Of a stretch of 47,835 bases of DNA, positions 8,358-17,296 are shown one piece after another (the first letter of the stretch is position 1; the number at the start of each line of letters is the position of its first letter). Source of the DNA: an uncultured Granulosicoccus sp. (GTDB taxonomy: Bacteria; Pseudomonadota; Gammaproteobacteria; Granulosicoccales; Granulosicoccaceae); contig CALDSR010000053.1 in NCBI GenBank assembly GCA_937924505.1, positions 1 through 47,835 on the forward strand. Reading direction: 5' to 3'. The position numbers and the translations under genes are program-made. The notes under the pieces were generated by a model, which saw only the letters and a program-made list of their open reading frames with translations, was not told the DNA's origin and did no database searches.

Positions 8358-9118
8358 TGGCCACCATCCACGTTGTAGCACTGCGCGACTATATAGTCAG
8401 CTTCATCGCTGGCAAGAAAAACCGCCATGCCTGTTAAATCGTCCGGTTGCGCCATTCGACCAAACGGGACGCCCTGATCGACCTCGCGCTTTTTCTCACC
8501 CGGGGCCTTGCCTTCGAGTCGCGCAAATTGTGCGTCCACGCCTTCCCAGTGCTCACCGTCAACCACCCCGGGCGCAATGGCGTTGACGTTGATACGATGT
8601 TTGATGAGATCAAGCCCGGCAGACTGCGTCAAACTGATGACTGCGGCTTTGGTCGCACAGTAAACACCCACCAGTGGCTCACCTCGCCTGCCCGCCTGAC
8701 TCGCCATATTGATGATCTTGCCGCCTTGACCTTGCGCAATCATCAACCGCGCAGCCGCCTGCATGGTAAACAGGGTTCCAGCAACGTTGATAGCAAAGGC
8801 TCTCGTGTAGTCGTCCCGGCTTATGTCAACAATAGGGTCAGCGGTAAACACAGCTGCATTGTTGATCACTATATCGAGACCACCCAAGGTATCGGCGGCT
8901 TGCGCGACGCCGGCCTCGATACTTGACTGTTCGCTGACGTTCATTTCTATCGCGGTGGCTGGCGATCCAATGTCGTCCGCGGCAGCCTTTGCGCGGTCAA
9001 TATCGATATCAGCCATCGCGACCTTCGCGCCTTCACGCACATACCGTTGCGCAAAGGCCAGACCGATACCACGCGCTGCACCTGTTATAAGTACCCGTTT
9101 ACCGCTCAGTCGCGTCAC
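8345..9118 (-). CDS. smoS: sorbitol dehydrogenase, SmoS-type SDR
   Basis: This 257-residue classical short-chain dehydrogenase has TGAARGIG at 12-19, INNAA at 85-89 and the catalytic set Ser140, Tyr153, Lys157 (YCATK). Segments such as SQAGRRGE, GVYCATKAAVISLTQSAG and VDGEHWEGVDAQF closely match the sorbitol (L-iditol 2-) dehydrogenase SmoS/PolS of alphaproteobacteria, which oxidises D-sorbitol to fructose. It is the first gene of a minus-strand pair with the mannitol dehydrogenase and is divergent from the smoE transport operon. Catabolism and uptake of hexitols are thus encoded back to back. Confidence 0.9.
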   Translation of the reverse strand: MTRLSGKRVLITGAARGIGLAFAQRYVREGAKVAMADIDIDRAKAAADDIGSPATAIEMNVSEQSSIEAGVAQAADTLGGLDIVINNAAVFTADPIVDISRDDYTRAFAINVAGTLFTMQAAARLMIAQGQGGKIINMASQAGRRGEPLVGVYCATKAAVISLTQSAGLDLIKHRINVNAIAPGVVDGEHWEGVDAQFARLEGKAPGEKKREVDQGVPFGRMAQPDDLTGMAVFLASDEADYIVAQCYNVDGGQWMS

Positions 9119-9556
9119 GTTAAACTGCCTCCTGCCCTAAAAGTTAAACATAATCATCTGCACGACCAGTCACACACGCTGTATCATTCAGGCGCGGTCT
9201 GGCTCACCATCTGCGTTAAACGGTGAACTGGTCGGTAGTGACTTTCATTAGACAAATCAATGAAGTCAGGTTAAAGATTCAACCTTACGCACACGGATTT
9301 ATCGACTACGGTAAACGATACCGTTCGCAGTTTTGAATCCGTCCGAGCGAATCCAGCAATTCGCCTTACATTTTAATCACGTCTGGATGCTCTTTTTTGA
9401 CAACTACGTGTTTATATTCCAAAAAAAGAGAAGAAAGACTTAATATTTTGATAAAAACGTATGTGAAATTGTTAGAATCGTATTTGCCCGCAAAATTGAA
9501 TTCATACAAATTAGAAGGTCGGCAAACAACTTGTCCATTAGTTTCCTGGAGGAAAT
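9119..9556. promoter_or_regulatory. divergent control region between smoS-mtlK and smoEFG operons
   Basis: This 438-bp non-coding gap separates two divergent polyol operons. It becomes AT-rich towards smoE. It holds a short inverted repeat ACGGTA-N5-TACCGT at 9308-9324, a possible regulator site. TTGATA at 9448-9453 with TAGAAT at 9473-9478 (19-bp spacer) is a weak promoter candidate for smoE. The AraC-type regulator at 12890 is the natural candidate to act here, but I could not define its direct-repeat sites. Confidence 0.45.
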
Positions 9557-10843
9557 ATGAAATTAGGTTTGAAATCGGCTCTTGCCCTTGCAGTTGGGGT
9601 CGCTACCGCGACAACAGCTTCTGCAGCGGACGAGCTAACAATCGCGATCGTGAACAACGGTCATATGATCAACATGCAGAAAGTCGCTGAAGCCTACACG
9701 GCTGAAACCGGCGTAAAACTCAATTGGGTTTCACTTGAAGAAGGTGTTCTGCGTGAGCAGGTAACATCTGATACAGCAACCGGTGGTGGCCAATACGACA
9801 TCATCAACATCGGTATGCAAGAAGCTCCTATCTGGGGTGCTGCTGGCTGGATCGAGCCACTAACATTTGGTGCTGACTACGACGTTGATGACATCCTTCC
9901 TGCGATGCGGGCTGGTCTGTCTCACGACGGAACGCTTTACGCGGCTCCTTTCTATGGTGAGTCTTCAATGGTCATGTACCGCAAGGACCTGACTGACGCT
10001 GCTGGCGTAACCATTGGCGACAACGACTCTTGGGATAATGTCAAAAAAGCAGTTGCTGCTATCCATGATCCAGACAATGGCGTTTATGGCGCATGTCTGC
10101 GTGGCAAGCCGGGCTGGGGTGACAATGGCGCATTCATCACGACTGTTGCCAACTCATTCGGTGCTGCCTGGTTAGACAAGGACGGACGTCCTCAACTCGA
10201 TTCTCCTGAGTGGAACGCAGCGGTTAATTTCTACGTTGATCTTCTCAGCACTTACGGACCTCCGGGATCAGAAGGTAACTCTTTCAACGAAATCCTGGCT
10301 CTGTATAACGAAGGCAAATGTGGTCTGTGGATCGATGCAACCATTGCGGCTTCATTCCTCGAAGTTGACGGCGTAGCTTACGCACAGTCGCCTAATGCGG
10401 GTAACCCGGTTGGCGCGAACTGGCTGTGGGCCTGGGCAATGGCAGTACCTGCAGGTTCGCCAAATGCCGCAGCGTCAATGCAGTTCATCGAGTGGGCAAC
10501 TTCTAAAGACTACGTACAAGCTGTTGGTAACCACCCAGACTTCGGTTGGGCTAAAGTTCCAACTGGCCAACGTGCCTCTACGTATGCCATTCCTGAATTC
10601 CAGGCAGTTGCAGGATTTGCAGAAGCAGAAATGGCAGCAATCGATTCAGCCGCTCCTGAAGCAACTGATCTGAAGCCTTACCAAGGCGTTCAGTTTGTCG
10701 CTATTCCTGAGTTCCCTGAAATCGGTAGCGCATTTGGTCAAGAAATGGCAGCAGCCCTTTCTGGCGCCAAGACGGTAGAAGCTGCGCTTGCAGCAGCTCA
10801 AGAAGCCGCGACTTCAATCTTGAGAGAAGCTGGCTATTTCTAA
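9557..10843 (+). CDS. smoE: sorbitol/mannitol ABC transporter substrate-binding protein SmoE
   Basis: This 428-residue family 1 solute-binding protein starts with a Sec signal peptide (about residues 1-23, cleaved after TASAA). It continues with the conserved body of hexitol-binding proteins: INIGMQEAPIWG, APFYGESSMVMYRKD, GKPGWGDNGAF and GLWIDATIAASFLE. It binds sorbitol or mannitol in the periplasm and delivers it to SmoF/SmoG. A strong GGAGG ribosome site lies 5 bp before the ATG. Codon choice is biased towards GCT/GGT-type codons compared with its neighbours, as expected for an abundant binding protein. A terminator follows, so this gene should be expressed in excess of the permeases. Confidence 0.92.
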   Translation: MKLGLKSALALAVGVATATTASAADELTIAIVNNGHMINMQKVAEAYTAETGVKLNWVSLEEGVLREQVTSDTATGGGQYDIINIGMQEAPIWGAAGWIEPLTFGADYDVDDILPAMRAGLSHDGTLYAAPFYGESSMVMYRKDLTDAAGVTIGDNDSWDNVKKAVAAIHDPDNGVYGACLRGKPGWGDNGAFITTVANSFGAAWLDKDGRPQLDSPEWNAAVNFYVDLLSTYGPPGSEGNSFNEILALYNEGKCGLWIDATIAASFLEVDGVAYAQSPNAGNPVGANWLWAWAMAVPAGSPNAAASMQFIEWATSKDYVQAVGNHPDFGWAKVPTGQRASTYAIPEFQAVAGFAEAEMAAIDSAAPEATDLKPYQGVQFVAIPEFPEIGSAFGQEMAAALSGAKTVEAALAAAQEAATSILREAGYF

Positions 10844-10882
10844 GGTCTTGTCCAGGACTTTAAATCAGCTTTAGTAAAAATT

Positions 10883-10920
10883 AAAGGCTCGGTGGAAAAC
10901 ATCCCACCGAGCCTTTTTTT
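10883..10920 (+). terminator. strong rho-independent terminator/attenuator after smoE
   Basis: A perfect 13-bp stem pairs 10883-10895 with 10904-10916 around an 8-nt loop and runs into a continuous T tract (10914-10920). It lies between smoE and smoF in one operon. It probably gives high smoE and low smoFG transcript levels by partial termination and by protecting the smoE 3' end. Confidence 0.9.
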
Positions 10921-11041
10921 ACCAAGATATAAAATTCGATCATTGATTTAAACCAGGTTTTGTACCGCCTACAGCAGGCTCGATTCTTAGGTACCTTTAA
11001 ACCAATGTGTTGCCACAAAATTTGTAAGGTTTAAAATATCC

Positions 11042-11986
11042 ATGGCCACCAAAAGAACGATTCCCCGCTTATTGCAAACACCAGCCGTCATTTTGCTGCT
11101 TCTTTGGATGTTGGTTCCATTGAGCATGACGCTATATTTCTCATTCATCCGTTATGTTCTGAACAATCTTCGCAGGCCCGAATGGACCACTCCCAGCTTC
11201 AGTAACTGGCGCGGGTTCGGAAACTACGAATACGTTTTATTTCACGCCAGAGATTTCTGGTTCGCTGTACAAAACAGCCTGTTCATTGTTGTCAGTATTC
11301 TCATCCTGACCGTCCTGTTGGGTCTGGCCCTCGCGATGCTTGTCAACCGATCGTTTCCCGGGCGCGGCATTGTCCGTGTCTTGCTCATATCACCCTTCTT
11401 TGTCATGCCAGCGGTTAACGCCGTACTTTGGATCAACATGATCCTTGACCCGGTGCTGGGCCTCAACGGACTGGCTGTCGATGGCATAAACGCTATCGTT
11501 GCAGGCCTCAGGGACTTTCCGATATTAGGGCACTTTTTCTCACTATGGCCTGAAATCAAACCGGTGTCATTTCGCGCAACGCAAACCTCAGCGTATGCGG
11601 TCATTATCATGGTGACCTGGCAATGGACACCGTTCGCCATACTGATCTTCATGACGTCATTGCAGTCGGAAGATGAAAGTCAAAAAGAGGCCGCTATTCT
11701 TGACGGTGCCAACGCCTGGTCACGATTTCGCAATCTGACGGTACCGCACCTGGCACGACCAATAGCTATCGTTGTGATGATTCAATCGATTTTTCATCTC
11801 TCGCTGTATGCCGAGATCGAAATTGTCAGTCGCGGTAACGGCAACAAGAATCTGCCTTATCTGATCGGCGAATTCACGTCCAATAACATTGGTGCCGCCA
11901 GCGCCGCTGGCATCTTCGCCGTAATTCTTGCCAACATCGTAGCGATATTCCTTCTGCGTATGGTCGGCAAGAATTTGATGGATTAG
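11042..11986 (+). CDS. smoF: sorbitol/mannitol ABC transporter permease SmoF
   Basis: This 314-residue inner-membrane permease of the MalF type has a first membrane span near residues 14-36 and several further hydrophobic spans. The cytoplasmic EAA loop reads EAAILDGANAWSRFRNLTVP (about residues 219-238) and docks on the ATPase. It pairs with SmoG, which starts 10 bp after its stop. A 198-bp gap with the terminator separates it from smoE, so it relies on read-through or its own promoter. I see no strong Shine-Dalgarno just before the ATG. Confidence 0.9.
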   Translation: MATKRTIPRLLQTPAVILLLLWMLVPLSMTLYFSFIRYVLNNLRRPEWTTPSFSNWRGFGNYEYVLFHARDFWFAVQNSLFIVVSILILTVLLGLALAMLVNRSFPGRGIVRVLLISPFFVMPAVNAVLWINMILDPVLGLNGLAVDGINAIVAGLRDFPILGHFFSLWPEIKPVSFRATQTSAYAVIIMVTWQWTPFAILIFMTSLQSEDESQKEAAILDGANAWSRFRNLTVPHLARPIAIVVMIQSIFHLSLYAEIEIVSRGNGNKNLPYLIGEFTSNNIGAASAAGIFAVILANIVAIFLLRMVGKNLMD

Positions 11987-11996
11987 GAGACTGATC

Positions 11997-12833
11997 ATGG
12001 CAACAGTAGCGCAATCTTCCCGTTTCGGAAAAGTGTTCTGGCCCCTCTTGGCTTGGGTTATTGCACTGATCTTTTTCTTCCCGATCTTCTGGATGATATT
12101 CACCAGTTTCAAAACGGACGCCGATGCTGTTAAACCTGAGTTTCTTTTCAAGTTCAAACCGACACTTGAGAATTACCTCAACATGACCGATAACTATGAC
12201 TACTGGCGCTTTGCCATCAACTCAGTCATCACATCGGTATTTGCAACCTCTCTGGCGCTCGTTGTTGGTATACCGGCAGCCTATGCCATGGCCTTCAATC
12301 CCAGCCGCCATACCAAAGACATTCTTGTCTGGATGCTATCGACAAAAATGCTCCCGGCTGCCGCAGTGCTTTATCCGATGACATTCCTGACCAAGAATTT
12401 TCTGGGCATTTTCGACACGCATTTTCTGGTCATCCTCGTTCTTTGCCTTATAAATCTACCTATCGTGATCTGGATGCTGTTCACGTACTTCAAGGAAATT
12501 CCGAAGGAGATCATCGAGGCAAGCAAAATGGATGGCGTCACGACCTGGGGCGAAATCAAGGACATCCTGATCCCGCTTGCCTGGGGCGGTGTGGCATCGA
12601 CGGCACTTCTGACGTTCATATTCTGCTGGAATGAAGCCTATTGGACGGTGCGCCTGACGACCACAGAGGCGGCAACCTTGTCGAAGCTGATCGAAGGTAA
12701 CCGTGCGCCCGAAGGCTTGTTCTTTGGCCGACTATCAGCCGTATCGACGGCCGCTGTCGGGCCGATCATTGTTCTCGGTTGGTTCTGCCAAAAGCAGTTG
12801 GTGCGCGGCTTGACGTTCGGAGCCGTCAAGTGA
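11997..12833 (+). CDS. smoG: sorbitol/mannitol ABC transporter permease SmoG
   Basis: This 278-residue MalG-type inner-membrane permease is the usual length for the family. Six hydrophobic spans are apparent, the first near residues 15-36. The EAA loop EIIEASKMDGVTTWGEIKDI is present before the last two spans. The end GLTFGAVKG-like tail (GLTFGAVK) is typical of the MalG group. It forms the transport channel with SmoF. It begins 10 bp after smoF with a GGAG ribosome site. Confidence 0.9.
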   Translation: MATVAQSSRFGKVFWPLLAWVIALIFFFPIFWMIFTSFKTDADAVKPEFLFKFKPTLENYLNMTDNYDYWRFAINSVITSVFATSLALVVGIPAAYAMAFNPSRHTKDILVWMLSTKMLPAAAVLYPMTFLTKNFLGIFDTHFLVILVLCLINLPIVIWMLFTYFKEIPKEIIEASKMDGVTTWGEIKDILIPLAWGGVASTALLTFIFCWNEAYWTVRLTTTEAATLSKLIEGNRAPEGLFFGRLSAVSTAAVGPIIVLGWFCQKQLVRGLTFGAVK

Positions 12834-12889
12834 TACTCGATGTACCTTCGACTACCACCGTTTCGACGTCCTAGTGTTCAGTTAGCTAT

Positions 12890-13783
12890 ATGTCGATTAT
12901 CGAACCCGAAATTGAAACGGTCGATCGAAGCACACGATCCATTCGTTACCTGGAACATGGGTGGCCTTCGGATTTGTGCCGCTGGCACGCGCACGAAGAA
13001 TACGAACTGCATCTAATCGTTGAAACTCGAGGCAAAGCGTTTGTCGGTGACTACATCGGTGATTTCAAGCCTGGCGACCTTTTTATGACCGGGCCGAGCC
13101 TGCCGCATAACTGGATAACCGATCAAGTATGGTCAACGCCCGTTGAAATCCGAGACATGCTGATTCAGTTCAGCCATGAAAGTGTCGAGAAACTGGCCGA
13201 AGGTTTCCCCGAATTCTCGCGCGTGCTGCAACTGCTGCAACTTGCTGAGTCCGGAATTCATTTTGAAGGATTCAACCAGACATTTGCGCGCGGACATATG
13301 GAGTCGATCCGTGACAGTAAAGGGGCCGAACGCATTCTGGCCTTCGTGCGGTTTCTGGTCAGACTCAACGAACACGCAGAAAAGAAAACCTTATCAATCA
13401 CAAAGCTCGTCCAACCTGAAGGCGGGGGCAAACATGCCCGCATTGCACAGGTCGTTGACTACATAAACAATCATTACTACGAATCGTTCTCGGTGGCTCA
13501 AGCTGCAAAAATGGCCAACATGACAGAGATAACATTTAGCCGAAATTTTCATGCGGTAACCGGACACAGCTTTATTGATTTCCTGAATCGAATTCGTATT
13601 GGCCAGGCCTGCGGAATGCTCTATGCCTCAGACGAGCAGATCACGTCTATTGCGCAAGAGTCAGGCTATAAAAATCTTGCCAACTTCAACCGACATTTCC
13701 TGAAAGTGAGAGGAATGACGCCGTCCGAGTATCGTGAAACGGCCCGAAAAGATCTCGCACCGAATCGCAAGAATTTCTCATGA
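12890..13783 (+). CDS. AraC-family transcriptional regulator of the polyol locus
   Basis: This 297-residue protein has an N-terminal cupin sensor domain (WHAHEEYELHLIVE, GDLFMTGPSLPHNW) and a C-terminal double helix-turn-helix from about residue 185. The second HTH signature reads ITSIAQESGYKNLANFNRHF, followed by GMTPSEYR. It lies within the transporter operon, and its stop overlaps the next gene's start as ATGA. By position it should sense a polyol and activate the smo genes from sites in the 9119-9556 region. The closest known parallel is the MtlR-type activator of mannitol genes. The ligand is inferred. Confidence 0.88.
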   Translation: MSIIEPEIETVDRSTRSIRYLEHGWPSDLCRWHAHEEYELHLIVETRGKAFVGDYIGDFKPGDLFMTGPSLPHNWITDQVWSTPVEIRDMLIQFSHESVEKLAEGFPEFSRVLQLLQLAESGIHFEGFNQTFARGHMESIRDSKGAERILAFVRFLVRLNEHAEKKTLSITKLVQPEGGGKHARIAQVVDYINNHYYESFSVAQAAKMANMTEITFSRNFHAVTGHSFIDFLNRIRIGQACGMLYASDEQITSIAQESGYKNLANFNRHFLKVRGMTPSEYRETARKDLAPNRKNFS

Positions 13784-15201
13784 ATACCACGGTACCCGGA
13801 CTGATAACCGCCACCACGTATGACAGATCAAGCTGTCAGGTGGGTGTTGTTCATTTAGGCTTCGGCGCGTTCCATCGTTCGCACCAGGCAGTCTATCTGG
13901 ACGACTACATGGATACCTCGGGCGATCTTCACTGGGGTATCGCGGCGGTCAATCTACGTGCGTCTGAAGCGGAACATTTCAAAGTCACTATCGACGATAT
14001 CGAACGTCACGATGGATACTTTTTAAAGTCATACTCAGCCGACGGCAATTCTGGACTACGTCGCGTACGAAGCCATGTTCGTTTCGCCGATTGGACCGTA
14101 GCACCCACCGAAACCGAAGCGTTACTGTCATTATCTTCCGTACAGTTGGTGACCATCACGGTAACCGAAAGCGGCTATTACACCGACCCTGATGGTCAAC
14201 TGAATCTTTCCGACCCGACGATCAAGGCGGAAATTTCAGGAGAAATAGCCGAAAGTGTCTACGCCTATTTACGCGCCGCGATTACCAAACGCGTTGCAGC
14301 AAGCAATGAAAAGCTGACGATTGCCTGTTGTGACAACATTAGACAAAACGGCAAAATGCTGCGCCATAACCTGCTTGCCTATCTCAATGCCTGCAATGAG
14401 TCAGACTTGGCAGGCTGGGTTGAAAATAACGTCACCTTTCCCTGCTCCATGGTTGATCGAATAACACCACGTAGCCCGGCTGAACTGTCCAGCGAGATTT
14501 CAGCGATGGTTGGAAAAACCGTCACCTCCCCTGTCATGGCAGAGGATTTTTCCCAATGGGTTCTGGAATCAAAGGCCGCAACCAGCATGCCCGAGCTTGC
14601 CAAGGTTGGCGTAACGGTCACGGCAGACGTTGACGCCTACGAAGAAACCAAGATCCGCGTACTCAACGGCGGACATACCTCGCTTGCCTACTTGGCCGCA
14701 CTGGAAGGTGTTGAGACATTTGACGCCGCCATGCGAGTTCCTCATCTGTTGGAACATTTCCAGAGTTTTGAAACAAAAGAAGTGCTGCCAGCGATAACGC
14801 TAAGCCTTCCGTTCTCAAAAGATGAATACTTGCAAAAGATCATTCTACGCTTTGGCAATACTGCCATTGGTGACACCGTAGCCCGCATCTGCGCTGATGG
14901 TATGGTGAAGTTCCCGATATTCATTCGCCCGACGCTTGAAGGGTGTTTGCAACAAGGAATCATTCCTGTTTATGCAATCCGCAGTATTGCCAGTTGGCAC
15001 GTCTTCGCAAGCCACGTGGATGCAGGCAATATTGGGTTTGACTATCACGAGCCCAGTTGGAACGACCTGAAAGCAATGCTGGGAACAGACGCTTTCATCA
15101 CAAGTCGTCAGCTTTGGGGCGAATTGCCCGCGACTTACCCCGAATTCGCCGATACGTTACGGCATGAAATTAAAGAGATGGAGTCAAAATGGCCAATCTG
15201 A
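13780..15201 (+). CDS. second mannitol dehydrogenase-family oxidoreductase (mannitol or arabinitol dehydrogenase)
   Basis: This 473-residue polyol-specific long-chain dehydrogenase has a cofactor domain motif VVHLGFGAFHRSHQ and a catalytic helix KIRVLNGGH placing Lys291, Asn296 and His299. It is clearly divergent from the 6858-8357 paralogue in length and in loop sequences. A different substrate such as D-arabinitol, or a different cofactor preference, is therefore plausible. Its start overlaps the AraC stop by 4 bp, and its end overlaps the ATPase gene by 13 bp, which places it firmly in the transport operon. Confidence 0.82.
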   Translation: MNTTVPGLITATTYDRSSCQVGVVHLGFGAFHRSHQAVYLDDYMDTSGDLHWGIAAVNLRASEAEHFKVTIDDIERHDGYFLKSYSADGNSGLRRVRSHVRFADWTVAPTETEALLSLSSVQLVTITVTESGYYTDPDGQLNLSDPTIKAEISGEIAESVYAYLRAAITKRVAASNEKLTIACCDNIRQNGKMLRHNLLAYLNACNESDLAGWVENNVTFPCSMVDRITPRSPAELSSEISAMVGKTVTSPVMAEDFSQWVLESKAATSMPELAKVGVTVTADVDAYEETKIRVLNGGHTSLAYLAALEGVETFDAAMRVPHLLEHFQSFETKEVLPAITLSLPFSKDEYLQKIILRFGNTAIGDTVARICADGMVKFPIFIRPTLEGCLQQGIIPVYAIRSIASWHVFASHVDAGNIGFDYHEPSWNDLKAMLGTDAFITSRQLWGELPATYPEFADTLRHEIKEMESKWPI

Positions 15202-16226
15202 CGCTACGCAATGTACGCAAGAAGTATGGTGATGTCGAGGTCATGCACGGCGTCGACCTGGATATTGTAGACGGCGAATTTGTAGTGTTTGTCGGACCGT
15301 CTGGTTGCGGCAAATCGACATTGCTACGCATGATCGCGGGGTTGGAAGAGATTTCTGATGGAACGATTGCCATCGGCGATGTTGAAGTAAACGAAGTTCC
15401 CGCCTCCAAACGCGGCGTCGCGATGGTGTTCCAAAGCTACGCGCTTTACCCGCATATGACGGTTTACAAAAACATGGCCTTCGGCCTGAAGCAAGCCAAA
15501 ACTGATCCCGCCGAAATTGATCGACGTGTGCGAGATGCCGCCAGCATTCTCCAGATTACAGACTATCTCGACCGTAGCCCACGGAACCTCTCAGGCGGTC
15601 AGCGTCAGCGAGTTGCTATCGGTCGCGCCATTGTCCGAGACCCGGAAGTCTTCCTCTTCGACGAGCCCTTATCGAATCTTGATGCAGCCTTGCGCGTTCA
15701 GACACGTCTGGAAATCGCACGTCTGCATGAGCGGCTTGCCACAACCATGATTTATGTAACACACGACCAGGTCGAGGCGATGACGCTTGCCGACAAAATC
15801 GTGGTGTTACGTGACGGCCGCATAGAGCAAGTCGGCTCACCGATCGATCTTTACGAACGCCCACAAAACGCCTTTGTCGCGCAGTTTATCGGTAGCCCGA
15901 AGATGAATTTTTTCTCGGCATCGGATCTGACGCCCGAAACCAGCACACTGCTGGGCAGAGAAGTCACCGCCAGCATGCAGGTCGGGTTTCGTCCTGAACA
16001 TCTGACCCTGTCCAATGGCAGTAACACGGTTGTTGAAGGCACACTGGAGCTTGTTGAGAATCTGGGCGAGTATGCCCTGGTGCATTTACTCACAGCATCC
16101 AAGGTTGAATTTATCGCCAAAACCGAAAAGCCGCCTGAAGTACCCAAAGGCTCAACAGTCAGTTTTGCGATCAAACCTGAGTTGGCACATTTCTTCGACC
16201 TTCGCTCTGGTTCACGAATCGAATAA
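15189..16226 (+). CDS. smoK: sorbitol/mannitol ABC transporter ATPase SmoK (MalK/UgpC type)
   Basis: This 345-residue ATPase drives the SmoEFG importer. Walker A is GPSGCGKST (about 37-45), the Q-loop is VFQSYALYPHM, the signature is LSGGQRQR, Walker B is VFLFDEPLSNLD and the H-loop is VTHDQ. The C-terminal TOBE regulatory domain (about 235-345) includes GFRPEHL. The start overlaps the preceding dehydrogenase by 13 bp with a GGAG ribosome site. It is the last gene of the plus-strand operon. The 91 bp to the convergent gene contain only short inverted repeats and no clear T-tract terminator. Confidence 0.92.
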   Translation: MANLTLRNVRKKYGDVEVMHGVDLDIVDGEFVVFVGPSGCGKSTLLRMIAGLEEISDGTIAIGDVEVNEVPASKRGVAMVFQSYALYPHMTVYKNMAFGLKQAKTDPAEIDRRVRDAASILQITDYLDRSPRNLSGGQRQRVAIGRAIVRDPEVFLFDEPLSNLDAALRVQTRLEIARLHERLATTMIYVTHDQVEAMTLADKIVVLRDGRIEQVGSPIDLYERPQNAFVAQFIGSPKMNFFSASDLTPETSTLLGREVTASMQVGFRPEHLTLSNGSNTVVEGTLELVENLGEYALVHLLTASKVEFIAKTEKPPEVPKGSTVSFAIKPELAHFFDLRSGSRIE

Positions 16227-16317
16227 GCGTTGACAGGCGCGGTGAAACGCCAGGGCTCGCCGTGCCAAAACTATAAAACAACACTGACGATAACCATGCA
16301 TTGCATGTATTGAGCTG

Positions 16318-17211
16318 TCACTTGACAGCAATCGGCACTCGCCCATCATCCATTCGATTGACCAGCGTTTCTGGCACGCCAAACGCTAATCCTGCGATCG
16401 CACCCAGTGCCATGGATCGACCACAGTTATCGCCGCCACAACGGATGTTATCCCGAACAACGGACTCGAAATCTTGCGCGTGATTGAGCAGATACCAGAT
16501 GACGGGAAAGGAGTGTTCCACATAACAAGCAAGGCCAAAACGCTTGGCAGTTTCCAGCGGATTGTATTGCTCAATCGCCAAGGCTTCTTTCATTAACTGC
16601 CCTACTTCTCCGTCCATGGCATCGGCTGACAGGCGCAAAGCTTCAGCTAACGTTTTCCCATCCGTGAGGTGTTGTAAACACTGCTGAACCGCCACCGCAC
16701 CTTCGAGCACATCCGCGTTAGTAGATATAACTTGAGCGGCCGTTTTGACGGTGTCGGCTGAATATCCAAACGCGAACAAGCCGGCTACAACACATATGGC
16801 AGGCATTTGATTGTCATCCATGCCACTTGGCTCGGCAATGTCCTCGCCTTCGCTGATCATGCGAGCGACGAGAATCTTGGTCGGCCGATCCGCATAACCG
16901 GAATAGTGGCCACAGGGTCCAAAGGCTTCGAAAAAACGTTGTCGGTGCAGTGCTGTCGAATACTCGCCGTCCGCAGCCAACTGTCCAACTATTCGCGCCG
17001 ACTCTCCGTAGTGCGATAATTGACCGCTACGCCGGGTCGCGTGCGCAAAGTACCCTCTTTTATCTTTGAAGACCGCGGCCTCAGGTTGGCGAAACAATAT
17101 ATCTCCGCAAGCCGCGACTGCTTTTATCTGATCTTGATCATACATCCAGTGCAAGCCCATCGTGGCTGCGTCTGCCACCAGCGTGCCGGCAAGTGCGTCG
17201 TACCCAGTCAT
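16318..17211 (-). CDS. ADP-ribosylglycohydrolase-like protein, J1-crystallin/SelJ type
   Basis: This 297-residue protein has the two ends of the ARH/DraG fold. The N-terminus GTLVADAATMGLHWMYD and the C-terminus RCGGDNCGRSMALGAIAG are closest in style to jellyfish J1-crystallins and fish selenoprotein J. DraG enzymes normally show a GGDTD-like motif that holds the metal. Here the second acidic residue is replaced, giving GGDNC (about 259-263), so hydrolysis of ADP-ribose is doubtful. It is the last gene of the ABC importer operon, 85 bp after the LacI regulator. A metabolic role linked to that importer is inference only. Confidence 0.75.
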   Translation of the reverse strand: MTGYDALAGTLVADAATMGLHWMYDQDQIKAVAACGDILFRQPEAAVFKDKRGYFAHATRRSGQLSHYGESARIVGQLAADGEYSTALHRQRFFEAFGPCGHYSGYADRPTKILVARMISEGEDIAEPSGMDDNQMPAICVVAGLFAFGYSADTVKTAAQVISTNADVLEGAVAVQQCLQHLTDGKTLAEALRLSADAMDGEVGQLMKEALAIEQYNPLETAKRFGLACYVEHSFPVIWYLLNHAQDFESVVRDNIRCGGDNCGRSMALGAIAGLAFGVPETLVNRMDDGRVPIAVK

Positions 17212-17296
17212 GGTGTCTCTCTCCCGTGTGTGACAGTGAATTCAGACAACGTGCTCTATCTGTCAGTGAATCGCTCATTAAACTTGTCTACCTGAC

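Noticed and set aside
9397..9690. 97-codon ORF overlapping the smoE start
   Set aside because: It is out of frame with smoE, crosses the likely promoter and leader, and has no recognisable content.
16295..16329. Short palindromes between smoK and the ARH-like gene, considered as a bidirectional terminator
   Set aside because: The stems are only 6-7 bp with 1-2 nt centres and have no T tracts; one overlaps the end of the ARH-like gene.
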